From Mesorhizobium sp. WSM2240 (lineage in GTDB: Bacteria; Pseudomonadota; Alphaproteobacteria; Rhizobiales; Rhizobiaceae): 64,000 bases of DNA. Location of the stretch: positions 1-64,000 of the forward strand of contig NZ_CP159256.1 in NCBI RefSeq assembly GCF_040438645.1, read 5' to 3'. This document shows, piece after piece, positions 23,090-31,292 of this stretch. Both the position numbers and the translations under genes were made by a program. The notes below the pieces were generated by a model. That model was not told the origin of the DNA and did not search any database. It was given only the letters and a program-made list of their open reading frames with translations. Numbering within the stretch: the stretch's first letter is position 1; every line of letters begins with the position of its first letter.

Positions 23090-24436
23090 TTATCGGTCAC
23101 ATGCGTTGGTCGCGGCGGCTTTCCTGGAATCGCAATCAAGGCTGACCGGGCTCCAATCTGCTGACCCGCCGGGCACAGTTGCGCCCAGCGCTCCCACGTG
23201 GTTGGCAAAGTTGTCCCGTGTGTTCTGATCGATCACCGCGACAGGAGCAGCAATTACCAATCCCGCGGTGGTGCCGGCTGCATGCGCCACACCCGCGGTC
23301 GCGGTGACGATGTGGTCCCCAAGGCCCAGCCGACTGTCGCTCAACGCCTGTCCGCTTGAGAGGCGGGTGCCGATAAGTTGCACGATCTCGGGAGATTCGG
23401 CGAACTTGCTGTGATGAAGGTCATCGCCAGCTTGGATCTTGGTAAGATCGATGACGGTTATGTTGTTGGCCGCGAGCTCGGTCCTGTATGGCTCCTGTTC
23501 CGGATCGATCGAGCCCAGCCGGGCCACATCGCCCCAGACGCGCCGCGATACCGCCAAGGCCCGATCGTCACGCGAGACAAACAGCGTGAATTGTGGGCGC
23601 GGGGCTCCCATGTCGGCGATCTGCGACCGGAAGACGTCAACGTCGACGTCGGGCGCGGCCAGCATGACGTTCTTGAATTTGGGCGGGAGACGGCCATTGC
23701 GGATCGCCATCTGCCGAAGCGACTCCAGCGCCAGCCAGTTTCCCATCGAGTGGGCCAGGACGGAAACTTCTTTAACGCCGGGATCGCGCGCCAGATACTG
23801 AAACAGGTTCTCCAATGCGTTGCGCGTATAGTTGGTGCTTTCGCGGTCGTAGCCGTAGGCAAGCAAACTGCCCCGCGACGGCCAGGTGACCAGCACGGGA
23901 ACGCCGCGCGTCCCGGAATCGTGAACGATCTGGGCGAAACGGTAGACCGAATCCTCAAAGCGGTTGTTGAAGCCGTGGATGAAGACAAGGACGCTGCGAT
24001 CCGAGTTCTTTGCAACGGAGTTTTTGAGCCAGCTCTCGGCCGCGTCCTGTGTGACTTCCTCCGCCCGCAGGGTCGCAAAATCGGTTGCAGGATTCGAGGG
24101 CAGCTTCTTTGGCCAGGCGACCTCGCCGACTTTGCGGACTTCGTCCGGCGGGATCGACACGGTGATCTCGGCGAAGGCCGGCGTCATTCCGCGTTCCCCG
24201 CCAAACATCTCGCCGGGCTTGGAGGCCCGGCCGCGAGTGGTCGCAACCAGCATTTCAACCCTGCTGGTGGACGGCGAGGTGTCGGCTACTGGCGACAGGA
24301 CACCCGTCGGGCGGCTGGCGCAGCCCTCCAGAAGAGCGAGTAGCGCAACAGCCGCCACAGTGCCCCGAGCGCGTCCAGCAAGGGAAGCCGAACCAACGCG
24401 CTCGAGAGAGCTTCGGGAGCGGCTGCTAGTCCACAT
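23090..24436 (-). CDS. DUF900 alpha/beta-hydrolase lipoprotein
   Basis: This protein of about 448 residues has an N-terminal lipobox (LLALLEGCAS), so it is probably a lipoprotein. The DUF900 hydrolase core has FIHGFNNRFEDSVYRFAQI (oxyanion region), the nucleophile elbow LAHSMGNW (Ser), a downstream acidic LAAPDVDVDVF and a possible catalytic His in DDLHHSKFAE. Substrates in this family are unknown. The start (24436) overlaps the preceding gene's stop by 11 bases, indicating coupling. The C-terminal ~100 residues are extra to the fold. Confidence 0.82.
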   Translation of the reverse strand: MWTSSRSRSSLERVGSASLAGRARGTVAAVALLALLEGCASRPTGVLSPVADTSPSTSRVEMLVATTRGRASKPGEMFGGERGMTPAFAEITVSIPPDEVRKVGEVAWPKKLPSNPATDFATLRAEEVTQDAAESWLKNSVAKNSDRSVLVFIHGFNNRFEDSVYRFAQIVHDSGTRGVPVLVTWPSRGSLLAYGYDRESTNYTRNALENLFQYLARDPGVKEVSVLAHSMGNWLALESLRQMAIRNGRLPPKFKNVMLAAPDVDVDVFRSQIADMGAPRPQFTLFVSRDDRALAVSRRVWGDVARLGSIDPEQEPYRTELAANNITVIDLTKIQAGDDLHHSKFAESPEIVQLIGTRLSSGQALSDSRLGLGDHIVTATAGVAHAAGTTAGLVIAAPVAVIDQNTRDNFANHVGALGATVPGGSADWSPVSLDCDSRKAAATNACDR

Positions 24437-24746
24437 AGACGACGACGTATCTCGACCCGGAGGACTGATAGTAGGTCCCGCCGCATCGCCAAACCAACGT
24501 GCCATAAACCGTTACGCGGGCGCAGCCGGCGGGCAGCGCGCTGATGTAGATCGCTGACCGACGCACCGTTCGACGGGTGGTGCGGCGAGCCACACCAGCC
24601 ACGCTGCCCGGAGTGGCGGGGCGTCCTATTCTTGCATTGGCTTCCGATAGCAACGAATGGTTCGTCACGACTGCCGCGGGATCGACCTGAAGGAAAGTCA
24701 GTAGCGACAGGGATAGGACCATGCCTTTGTGAAGCGTGAATTTCAT
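24426..24746 (-). CDS. Small secreted protein, DUF6515-like C-terminus
   Basis: The ATG at 24746 follows AAGGAGTG. The 106 residues begin with a signal peptide (MKFTLHKGMVLSLSLLTFLQ...), then an Arg/Thr-rich linker and a short Cys-containing beta unit (LPAGCARVTVYGTLVWRCGGTYYQSSGSRYVVVYVD). That ending resembles DUF6515-type proteins, which often sit beside DUF2092. It lies between DUF2092 and the lipoprotein gene with overlap or near-overlap at both ends. Confidence 0.72.
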   Translation of the reverse strand: MKFTLHKGMVLSLSLLTFLQVDPAAVVTNHSLLSEANARIGRPATPGSVAGVARRTTRRTVRRSAIYISALPAGCARVTVYGTLVWRCGGTYYQSSGSRYVVVYVD

Positions 24747-24751
24747 TGCAG

Positions 24752-25525
24752 TCACTCCTTGGCCAGGTCGATCTCGCCGATCTCGTCGACGGAAAGCATC
24801 TCGAGCCTCTTGGCATCCGTTGACGGTTTGAAGAGGAAGCTGGAGTCATCGATCGACGGAGCGGTGTTCCAGTTCCTGAACTCGATCGAATATTCGGGAG
24901 AGGCTGCAACCCACTTGCTGGTGATGACATATTTGAGCGGCAAGGGTTTCTCGCCGTCGGTCACCCAAAGCTGCCAGTCGACCTCCTTGCCTCGGAAAGC
25001 GAGATGGTGGACCTGTACGCCGTCGATGAACGCCATCCCGACATGTGTGCCGCTTGTCGTATCCGTTTCAGCGTGCTGCAAGGGCTTCTCGGACAGAAGA
25101 TCGGCTCCGGGCGCATCGAAACCAACATCATTGCGAAGGGCGTCGACAGCTTGGTCGATGGTCGCGGCGGGCAGCTGGAAGAACGCATTCGCTTTTTTGC
25201 CGTAGAGGGTCAGCGCGCTGCCATCGAGGATCAGTTCCAGATCGGCGATCGCTCCTTTGCGCGAGGCGTGGAGCTTGTCGGGCCTTTGCACCTTTATCTC
25301 ACCCGAGCTGGCGAACTGGAGCTTCTGCCCGTCGTAGGACACGACCTCCGTTTCCACAGCATAATCCACGGAAAAGCGTTCGAGCGAGCCGAGATACTCC
25401 GACATCGCGCCCAGAACCTTGGCGGCGTCTGGCTCGATTTCTGCCTGTGCGAAGGCCCTTTGGACCGAAAGGGAGGCCAGGAACAGGGCGATCAGAACCC
25501 CAGCTTTGCCGACATGACATCTCAT
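24752..25525 (-). CDS. DUF2092 periplasmic protein
   Basis: This 257-residue exported protein starts at ATG 25525, with GGAGG five bases upstream. A signal peptide (HVGKAGVLIALFLASLSVQRAFAQ) precedes the DUF2092 domain (EPDAAKVLGAMSEYLGSLERFSVDYAVETEV..., VQRPDKLHASRKG, ending NTAPSIDDSSFLFKPS). The predicted fold is LolA/LppX-like, so binding of a lipid or hydrophobic ligand in the periplasm is plausible but unproven. It heads a four-gene operon ending in an outer-membrane barrel. A decayed second copy lies at 33850-34215. Confidence 0.88.
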   Translation of the reverse strand: MRCHVGKAGVLIALFLASLSVQRAFAQAEIEPDAAKVLGAMSEYLGSLERFSVDYAVETEVVSYDGQKLQFASSGEIKVQRPDKLHASRKGAIADLELILDGSALTLYGKKANAFFQLPAATIDQAVDALRNDVGFDAPGADLLSEKPLQHAETDTTSGTHVGMAFIDGVQVHHLAFRGKEVDWQLWVTDGEKPLPLKYVITSKWVAASPEYSIEFRNWNTAPSIDDSSFLFKPSTDAKRLEMLSVDEIGEIDLAKE

Positions 25526-25583
25526 TACCGCCTCCACATGACTTCTGACGCGAAGGTTGGCGCATTTGGCTCCGATGCGGGAG

Positions 25584-25592
25584 GTAATTTAC
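25584..25592. promoter_or_regulatory. GTAAATTAC-type palindrome before the DUF2092 operon
   Basis: On the minus strand GTAAATTAC, a 9-base palindrome around a single base, lies about 60 bases upstream of the DUF2092 start. The same word occurs at 27421-27429 and, with one change, at 27443-27451 beside the regulator gene. Confidence 0.5.
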
Positions 25593-25630
25593 TGTAAGCT
25601 ACAGGCAGAATTGGGCTGAGCTGGGAGCGA

Positions 25631-27367
25631 TCATTCCTCAACGTCGAGGCCGGCCTTCTTCAGCGAGCCGATGAAAAACTCGGCGTCTTCCGAACGGGCA
25701 AACCTCGTCGACACCTCCAACCTCATATTCTTGACCAAGGCCGGCTCATTCTCTTCCAGCCAGGCACGTTCGCGCTCGGCATCGATTTCGTATCCGCCTT
25801 CGCCGAAGATCGCGGCCGCAATCGCGTGATAGAGAGGATTTTTCGGAGCCGTTGTCTTCTTGATCCACATGGCGGCCTTTGCGTAATCCCCGCTGAAATA
25901 GGAACAGAGCGCCAAAGTAGACTCGTAGTATGCGAACGGGCCCGGGTTGCGGTCACGCGCTTCTTCCACCAACGGGCAGCCGTCGTCCCAGCTTCCTGAC
26001 AAGGCCAGGCGCATCCCGAAGCCGCCCATGAGTTCGGTGTCGTTGGGGTTGATCGCCATGGCCTTCTCACCCACCCGCCGTCCCGCATCAAATTCCTTGC
26101 TGAAGAAAAGCGCCGACATTTCGGCGTGCAGAGCACTTATACTGCGGGGGTCCAGTTGGACCGCGTGTCGGGCCAGGGCCAGGGCACGGCCGATTGCTTC
26201 GGGCGATGTGGCAGGGTCAGCCGGAAACTTGAATCGAACCTCATCGATGGTGATCTGCGCGAGCAAGGCCCAGGCCGTCGCGTAGGTCGGAAACCGCTCG
26301 ACCGCCTTCTCGAGGCAAGTGCGCACTGCAGCACGGGCCTTGGGGTCGAGGCTCACCCGGTATGCGTAATAGGAAAGCGTGCAGGAATAGGCAGCCCAAT
26401 CGTCGGGAGGATTCGAAACATTCAGCGACGCGTCCGCCTGGGAAATCACCCCATAGGATTGGGCAAGGCTAGTTGCCACATTCCGGGCTATGTCGGCCTG
26501 GGCCTCCAGGATACCGGAGACCTTCGTCTGTCCGTTGTAGCTGTTTGCCCAAAGGATTGAGCCGTCGGCCCGGTTGCGAAAACTGACTTGAAGCCGGAAG
26601 GCGTGGGGCTCCAGATTCACGCTTCCGGACAGAACGAAGCGCGGCGGCAAGGTCTCCTTGCCTGGTGCGGTTTCGACCGACTGGAGGACGACGATGTCTC
26701 TGAACTTAGAAAGCTGCCCGGCGACTTCCTGCGCCAATCCACTCGTTATGGCCGCCGAGGCTTGCGTGCCGGTCAGGTCGTCAAACTTCTCCACCAGCAC
26801 GCGGGGGATTTCGGGCATGCCCGGGCTGGTTTGTGGCGGGCTCCACCACCATGCGCCGACAGCCACTGCCATTGCTGCAACCACCACCACCAGAAGACCT
26901 ATCCACAGCCCGGCCGCCTTCGGCCATGCGGAGATTGCAGCGGCAACCGAAGCAACTGGGGTTTCCGGCAGGTCCGCAACGGGCGGTTGTGATCGAAGAG
27001 AGAAAGCAGGGACGTAGCCGCCTTTCGGAATCGTGATGAGAACCGGGTCGGATTGTCCCGCCGTGAAATAGTATCGCTCAAGCGAGCGGCGAAGGTGGCC
27101 GGCCTCGATGCGTACAATCGGATCCGATTGCGGGTCGAAGGATGCGTCGCGGCCGAACACTTCGACGGCGATCGAGTAAGCCTTGATCCGGCCGCCGCGC
27201 CCCGACAGCGTCTCTTCCACCACATGACTGAGAAAGCGGTGCTCGCGGTCCGTCGCCTCGAACTCGGCGCTGTTCAGGATCCGGTGGAGCTGGGCACGAC
27301 AGTCCTCCGCAGGGAGATTGAACTCCCTTCCTGCGGATGCTTCCGCCTGGACCACCGAACCCCCCAA
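25631..27367 (-). CDS. Membrane-anchored TPR regulator with putative DNA-binding N-terminus
   Basis: This 578-residue protein has an N-terminal domain (about 20-120) of the type LHRILNSAEFEATDREHRFLSHVVEETLSGRGGRIKAYSIAVEVFGRD, ending ERYYFTAG and ITIPKGGYVPAF. That domain is usually annotated as winged-helix-like in rhizobial adenylate-cyclase-type TPR proteins. One transmembrane helix (about 150-172) follows, then a TolB-like domain (IPRVLVEKFDDLTG) and TPR repeats. No catalytic cyclase domain is present. It sits directly upstream of the DUF2092 operon on the same strand and shares its palindrome, so it likely regulates it. Confidence 0.82.
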   Translation of the reverse strand: MGGSVVQAEASAGREFNLPAEDCRAQLHRILNSAEFEATDREHRFLSHVVEETLSGRGGRIKAYSIAVEVFGRDASFDPQSDPIVRIEAGHLRRSLERYYFTAGQSDPVLITIPKGGYVPAFSLRSQPPVADLPETPVASVAAAISAWPKAAGLWIGLLVVVVAAMAVAVGAWWWSPPQTSPGMPEIPRVLVEKFDDLTGTQASAAITSGLAQEVAGQLSKFRDIVVLQSVETAPGKETLPPRFVLSGSVNLEPHAFRLQVSFRNRADGSILWANSYNGQTKVSGILEAQADIARNVATSLAQSYGVISQADASLNVSNPPDDWAAYSCTLSYYAYRVSLDPKARAAVRTCLEKAVERFPTYATAWALLAQITIDEVRFKFPADPATSPEAIGRALALARHAVQLDPRSISALHAEMSALFFSKEFDAGRRVGEKAMAINPNDTELMGGFGMRLALSGSWDDGCPLVEEARDRNPGPFAYYESTLALCSYFSGDYAKAAMWIKKTTAPKNPLYHAIAAAIFGEGGYEIDAERERAWLEENEPALVKNMRLEVSTRFARSEDAEFFIGSLKKAGLDVEE

Positions 27368-27417
27368 TTGTTCTTTAGTAAGTTCTTAAGTAAGCGGCCC
27401 TTTGTCTGGCCTTCTTC

Positions 27418-27453
27418 CATGTAAATTACATGGTCGCCCCACGTAACTTACAT
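27418..27453. promoter_or_regulatory. Paired palindromic operator between regulator and divergent gene
   Basis: CATGTAA-A-TTACATG (27418-27432) is a perfect 7+1+7 palindrome. GTAACTTACAT (27443-27453) repeats its core 22 bases on. It lies in the divergent region between the regulator (start 27367) and the gene at 27513, the expected place for autoregulation. Confidence 0.6.
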
Positions 27454-27512
27454 ACTGCTACTCGCGCCAGCAATAGTCTCGGCCTACTCTGATCAAATCA
27501 ACGGATCGTGCA

Positions 27513-27809
27513 ATGGCACCGCAAAGCGGACCAACGGGTAAGCGAGAAGCGTTTTCGGCAGCACTTCGCCGATTTCCGCAGTTCGAACTGGCGATCCGCA
27601 GGCTTATGGCCCGAAGCGAGGCCTTTCGCGACATGTGCGAGGAACTCGTGGAAGTCGAGGTGGCGCTGTCGAATGTCGACAAGATTGCGCCGGCACTGCG
27701 TGAGGCAAGGAGGGTCGAATGGCAGGAGTTGATAGATCGGCTGGTCGCGGAAGTCGAAGCCGCGCTGCTGGAAAAGGACGTTGTCGTGAAACCGCGCCCG
27801 GGTCGGTGA
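27513..27809 (+). CDS. Hypothetical helical protein (98 aa)
   Basis: This 98-residue protein of unassigned family has an Arg-rich N-terminus (FSAALRRFPQFELAIRRLMARSEAF), then acidic helices (MCEELVEVEVALSNVDKIAP) and another amphipathic helix. It is probably an all-helical cytoplasmic protein. It is divergent from the TPR regulator and downstream of its palindromic operator, so it may be co-regulated with the envelope genes. Confidence 0.6.
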   Translation: MAPQSGPTGKREAFSAALRRFPQFELAIRRLMARSEAFRDMCEELVEVEVALSNVDKIAPALREARRVEWQELIDRLVAEVEAALLEKDVVVKPRPGR

Positions 27810-27862
27810 TCCCAAACGACCAACAGTTTTCGCATCGAGCCCGCCTACAGGGAGGCAAACCC

Positions 27863-29305
27863 ATGAACATTTCGCGTCGTGCAGTATCTATCGGTGGGCT
27901 GGGTCTGCTAGCCGCCACTTCAATGAATTCACCGGCAGGCGCCGTCGACGGCATTGTTTCGGACCTGATGGAAGGTTCGGACGAATTAGGCCTCGCCGTC
28001 GAGGCCTACACCTATGGCTATCCTCTCGTCACCATGGAGATGACCCGCCGTGTCATCACGAATGTCGTCGAGCCCAAGGGGACGAAAGGTCCGATGGGCC
28101 ACCTGATCAAGTTGCGTGAATATCCGAATGCGGCGTTCCGGGACGTGACCGCGCCGAATGCGGACACGCTTTATACAACGGCTTTTCTCGATGTCGGCAA
28201 GGAGCCTTGGGTCGTCAGCCTACCGGATTTGAATGACCGCTATGCCCTTTTCCCGATGCTCGACGGCTGGACGACGGTTTTCGACGTTCCGGGAAAGCGC
28301 ACCACCGGCACCGGCGCACAGACCTTTGCCGTCACCGGCCCGGGCTGGGAAGGCACGCTGCCGGAGGGCGTCAAGCAGTATAAATCGCCGACCAGCATCG
28401 TCTGGCTGCTTGGCCGGATCTACTGCACGGGCACGCCCGAGGATTATGCGGAAGTGCACAAGCTGCAGGACGAGGTGAAGCTCTATCCGCTCAGCGCTCA
28501 CGGCAAGGACTGGACGCCGCCTGCCGGCAAGGTCGACCCCTCGATCGACATGAAGACGGCGGTTCGCGAGCAGGTCAACAAGATGGACGCGGTCGAGTAT
28601 TTTACGCTGCTTGCCGAACTTCTGAAGACCAATCCGCCGTCCGAGGCCGATGCGCCGATGGTGGAGAAGCTTGCTGAAATCGGCATCGTGCCGGGTCAGG
28701 ATTTCGACAAGACGAAGTTCGATCCCGCTTTCGCCAAGCGCGTTCCGGAGATCGCCTTCGCCCGCATCATGCTGCACTTCAAGTTCAGTGATGGCGACGT
28801 GCAGGACATAAACGGCTGGGGCTTCACGACCAAGACGGGTCTCTACGGCACCAACTATATCCAGCGCGCCCTGGTCACCGCCATCGGCCTTGGTGCCAAC
28901 CGCCCGCAGGACGCTATCTATCCGACCTCCATGAAGGCTGACGGCGGCCTGATCAAAAGAGCCTACAACGGTTCGGAAAAGTACGTTCTGACCTTCAAGA
29001 AGGGTCTGACCCCCCCGGTATCCGGCTTCTGGTCGCTGACGATGTACGACGCGGGCTACTTCTTCGTGGATAATCCTCTCAATCGTTATTCGATCAGTGC
29101 CCGCCAGCCGCTCAAGGCCAATGCCGACGGATCCATCGATCTCCTGATCCAGCACGAATCCCCAGGCGCCGACAAGGAATCCAATTGGCTGCCGGCGCCT
29201 AAGGGCAAGTTCGTGCTGATGATGCGGCTCTATTGGCCCAATGAGAGCGATCCCTCGATCATCAACGGAACGTGGACCATACCGCCCGTCAAAAAGGTGA
29301 GCTGA
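27863..29305 (+). CDS. DUF1254/DUF1214 exported protein
   Basis: This 480-residue protein starts at ATG 27863 after GGGAGG. The N-terminus has a Tat-type motif (SRRAVSIGGLGLL). DUF1254 follows (VEAYTYGYPLVTMEMTRRV, APNADTLYTTAFLDVGKEPWVVSLPD), and the C-terminal DUF1214 part has FWSLTMYDAGYFFVDNPLNRYSI and NWLPAPKGKFVLMMRLYWP. The family is widespread, probably periplasmic, and of unknown activity. It lies 53 bases after the helical hypothetical gene and is likely cotranscribed. Confidence 0.9.
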   Translation: MNISRRAVSIGGLGLLAATSMNSPAGAVDGIVSDLMEGSDELGLAVEAYTYGYPLVTMEMTRRVITNVVEPKGTKGPMGHLIKLREYPNAAFRDVTAPNADTLYTTAFLDVGKEPWVVSLPDLNDRYALFPMLDGWTTVFDVPGKRTTGTGAQTFAVTGPGWEGTLPEGVKQYKSPTSIVWLLGRIYCTGTPEDYAEVHKLQDEVKLYPLSAHGKDWTPPAGKVDPSIDMKTAVREQVNKMDAVEYFTLLAELLKTNPPSEADAPMVEKLAEIGIVPGQDFDKTKFDPAFAKRVPEIAFARIMLHFKFSDGDVQDINGWGFTTKTGLYGTNYIQRALVTAIGLGANRPQDAIYPTSMKADGGLIKRAYNGSEKYVLTFKKGLTPPVSGFWSLTMYDAGYFFVDNPLNRYSISARQPLKANADGSIDLLIQHESPGADKESNWLPAPKGKFVLMMRLYWPNESDPSIINGTWTIPPVKKVS

Positions 29306-29384
29306 AATTGAATGGGAGTGACAGTATCGATCCAAAGGTTTAGATTGACTATAGCGCCGTAATTCGGCGCGGAGGGTCTGGGCG

Positions 29385-29879
29385 ATGGAAGAGACGCATC
29401 CAGGCGCGGTGGGGCATTTGCCGCCGTTCATTACGGGTCCCGGTCAGACTGACGTTCTGTTCGTCGTGATGGTCGTCTTCCTCATCGGCGCAGTCCTCAT
29501 CATCGGCAACCTTTACCTGCGCCTCCACGCGCTTCCCGAGCACGTGGCGCACCGGACCCACAAAGTGCAGTTGGAGATTGTTGCGATCCTGGCGCTGCTC
29601 GCACTCTTTACCCACAATCACTTGTATTGGATCGCGGCCCTTCTTCTCGCCTTCGTTCAGTTGCCCGATTTCTCGACCCCGATTGCTTCAATGGCCAAGT
29701 CTCTCGAAAGGCTCGCCCGCGGCGACGACCGCCGCCGTGAGGAGGAGGTAAAAGTGGTCCCGGTCCTAATGACTCAGTCTCTAGTAAAGCCCCTCAACGG
29801 CGAGGATCGCCCCCGTGAGGAGCCAGAGGCGGTCCCAGAGGCGACACCCTTGACCGACAAGTTGGAAGCGCGAGGCTGA
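29385..29879 (+). CDS. Small inner-membrane protein paired with a membrane-fusion protein
   Basis: This 164-residue protein has two or three transmembrane helices (about 24-45 VLFVVMVVFLIGAVLIIGNL, about 63-80 and 82-95). Its long hydrophilic tail carries a repeated acidic/basic DDRRREEEVKVVPV / EDRPREEPEAVPEA pattern. It is encoded 3 bases before a HlyD-type gene, an arrangement like the E. coli yiaW-yiaV pair (DUF3302 plus membrane-fusion protein), but the match to DUF3302 itself is weak. It probably anchors or partners the next protein. Confidence 0.7.
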   Translation: MEETHPGAVGHLPPFITGPGQTDVLFVVMVVFLIGAVLIIGNLYLRLHALPEHVAHRTHKVQLEIVAILALLALFTHNHLYWIAALLLAFVQLPDFSTPIASMAKSLERLARGDDRRREEEVKVVPVLMTQSLVKPLNGEDRPREEPEAVPEATPLTDKLEARG

Positions 29880-29882
29880 GCG

Positions 29883-31115
29883 ATGTTCGAATTGCTGCTT
29901 TGCTCCCTGCTCACCATCTTCCCGGACTATCTTTTCCGCCGTTACGTCCAGGACAAGCGGATCGGCCGGGAGATCACCTTCTACTCGGTGTGGTTTGAGC
30001 TGAGGTGGGGCATCACCGCCTGCCTGATCCTCACCGTCTCCCTCATCACCCTTATCTTCTACTTCCATCCTGCCACGAAGGCTGTCACGGCCGTGTTCCG
30101 GACGCTCACCATTCTCCCCGAGACTGGCGGCCGGGTCGCCGAGGTCTATGTGGGCATCAACGACAAGGTCGACGCCGGCCAGCCGCTGTTCCGCCTCGAC
30201 AACTCGCAGCAAGAGGCGGTCCTCGAGTCGGCCCGCCGAACCATTGCCGAGGTCGACGCCGCAACCGAGGTGGCGCGGAGCGAGCTGGCGGTGGCGGACG
30301 GGCAGATCCGGCAGGCCAAGAGCGCCCATCGTGATGCGCTCGCGGAACTCGAGACCAAGACCGAACTCCGCCGCCGCAACCCGAATACCGTTCCCTTGCG
30401 GGAACTCGAGCGGCTGCGGGACGCAGCGGAAGGTCAGCAGGGCGCGGCTGAAGCCGCACTGGCGAACAAGCAGGCACTGCAGACCAAGATCGCTTCACTG
30501 TTGCCGGCGCAGAAAGCGAGCGCCGAGGGGGCGCTTGCCCAGGCGCAAGTCGAGATCGACAAAACACTTGTTCGCGCCGGCGTTACCGGAACGGTTCAGC
30601 AGTTTACGCTCCGGCCGGGCGATGTGGTCAACCCGATGCTCCGGCCCGCCGGCATCCTGGTCCCCGCCGAGGCGGGCCGGCAGGCCCTCGCCGCCGGTTT
30701 CGGGCAGATCGAAGCTCAAGTGATCAAGACCGGCATGATTGCCGAGGTCACATGCATCGGCAAACCCTTCGTCATCATCCCGATGGTGGTGACCCAGGTC
30801 CAGGACGCGATCGCTTCCGGCCAGTTCCGGCCTACCGACCAACTGATCGACGTGACACAGACGGCACGGCCCGGAACCATCACCGCATTCCTGGAGCCCC
30901 TCTACGCGGGTGGGCTCGAGGGCGTTCCGCCGGGCGGCAGTTGCATCGCCAACGCCTACACCGACAGCCATAACGAACTCGAATCGGACAGCCTGACCAC
31001 GTCGCGATGGCTGTTTCTGCACATGGTAGACGCGGTCGGAATCGTACACGCCGCGATCCTACGAATGCAGGCGCTGCTGCTTCCAGTGCAGACCTTGGTC
31101 TTGACGGGGCATTGA
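29883..31115 (+). CDS. HlyD/EmrA-family membrane-fusion protein
   Basis: This 410-residue periplasmic adaptor has one N-terminal transmembrane helix (about 42-62), then a lipoyl half-motif (VTAVFRTLTILPETGGRVAEVYVGINDKVDAGQPLFRLD). A long Ala/Glu/Arg-rich coiled-coil hairpin (about 110-225) and a second lipoyl half (DKTLVRAGVTGTVQQFTLRPGDVV) follow. The C-terminal ~110 residues, with a hydrophobic end, are unusual for the class. No transporter or outer-membrane channel gene adjoins it; the partner is probably the small protein just upstream. Confidence 0.88.
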   Translation: MFELLLCSLLTIFPDYLFRRYVQDKRIGREITFYSVWFELRWGITACLILTVSLITLIFYFHPATKAVTAVFRTLTILPETGGRVAEVYVGINDKVDAGQPLFRLDNSQQEAVLESARRTIAEVDAATEVARSELAVADGQIRQAKSAHRDALAELETKTELRRRNPNTVPLRELERLRDAAEGQQGAAEAALANKQALQTKIASLLPAQKASAEGALAQAQVEIDKTLVRAGVTGTVQQFTLRPGDVVNPMLRPAGILVPAEAGRQALAAGFGQIEAQVIKTGMIAEVTCIGKPFVIIPMVVTQVQDAIASGQFRPTDQLIDVTQTARPGTITAFLEPLYAGGLEGVPPGGSCIANAYTDSHNELESDSLTTSRWLFLHMVDAVGIVHAAILRMQALLLPVQTLVLTGH

Positions 31116-31292
31116 ACGGCCCCGCCTAGCTAGGAGGAACTCTTAGCCTTTTCCGCCCGCCCCATGAAGCGTGCTTCGCCAATTTCGACAGATCTTCAGC
31201 GGCCCGGCGACCCGTAACTGTCTGAATGGAAGCTGGTGGAAAAGCATGATTGGAATGTGGCTTGAGGAACTGAATTTTCGCATGGGGGCCAC

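Noticed and set aside
31090..31110. Short GC stem at the end of the membrane-fusion gene as a terminator
   Set aside because: Only about six pairs and no T-run follows.
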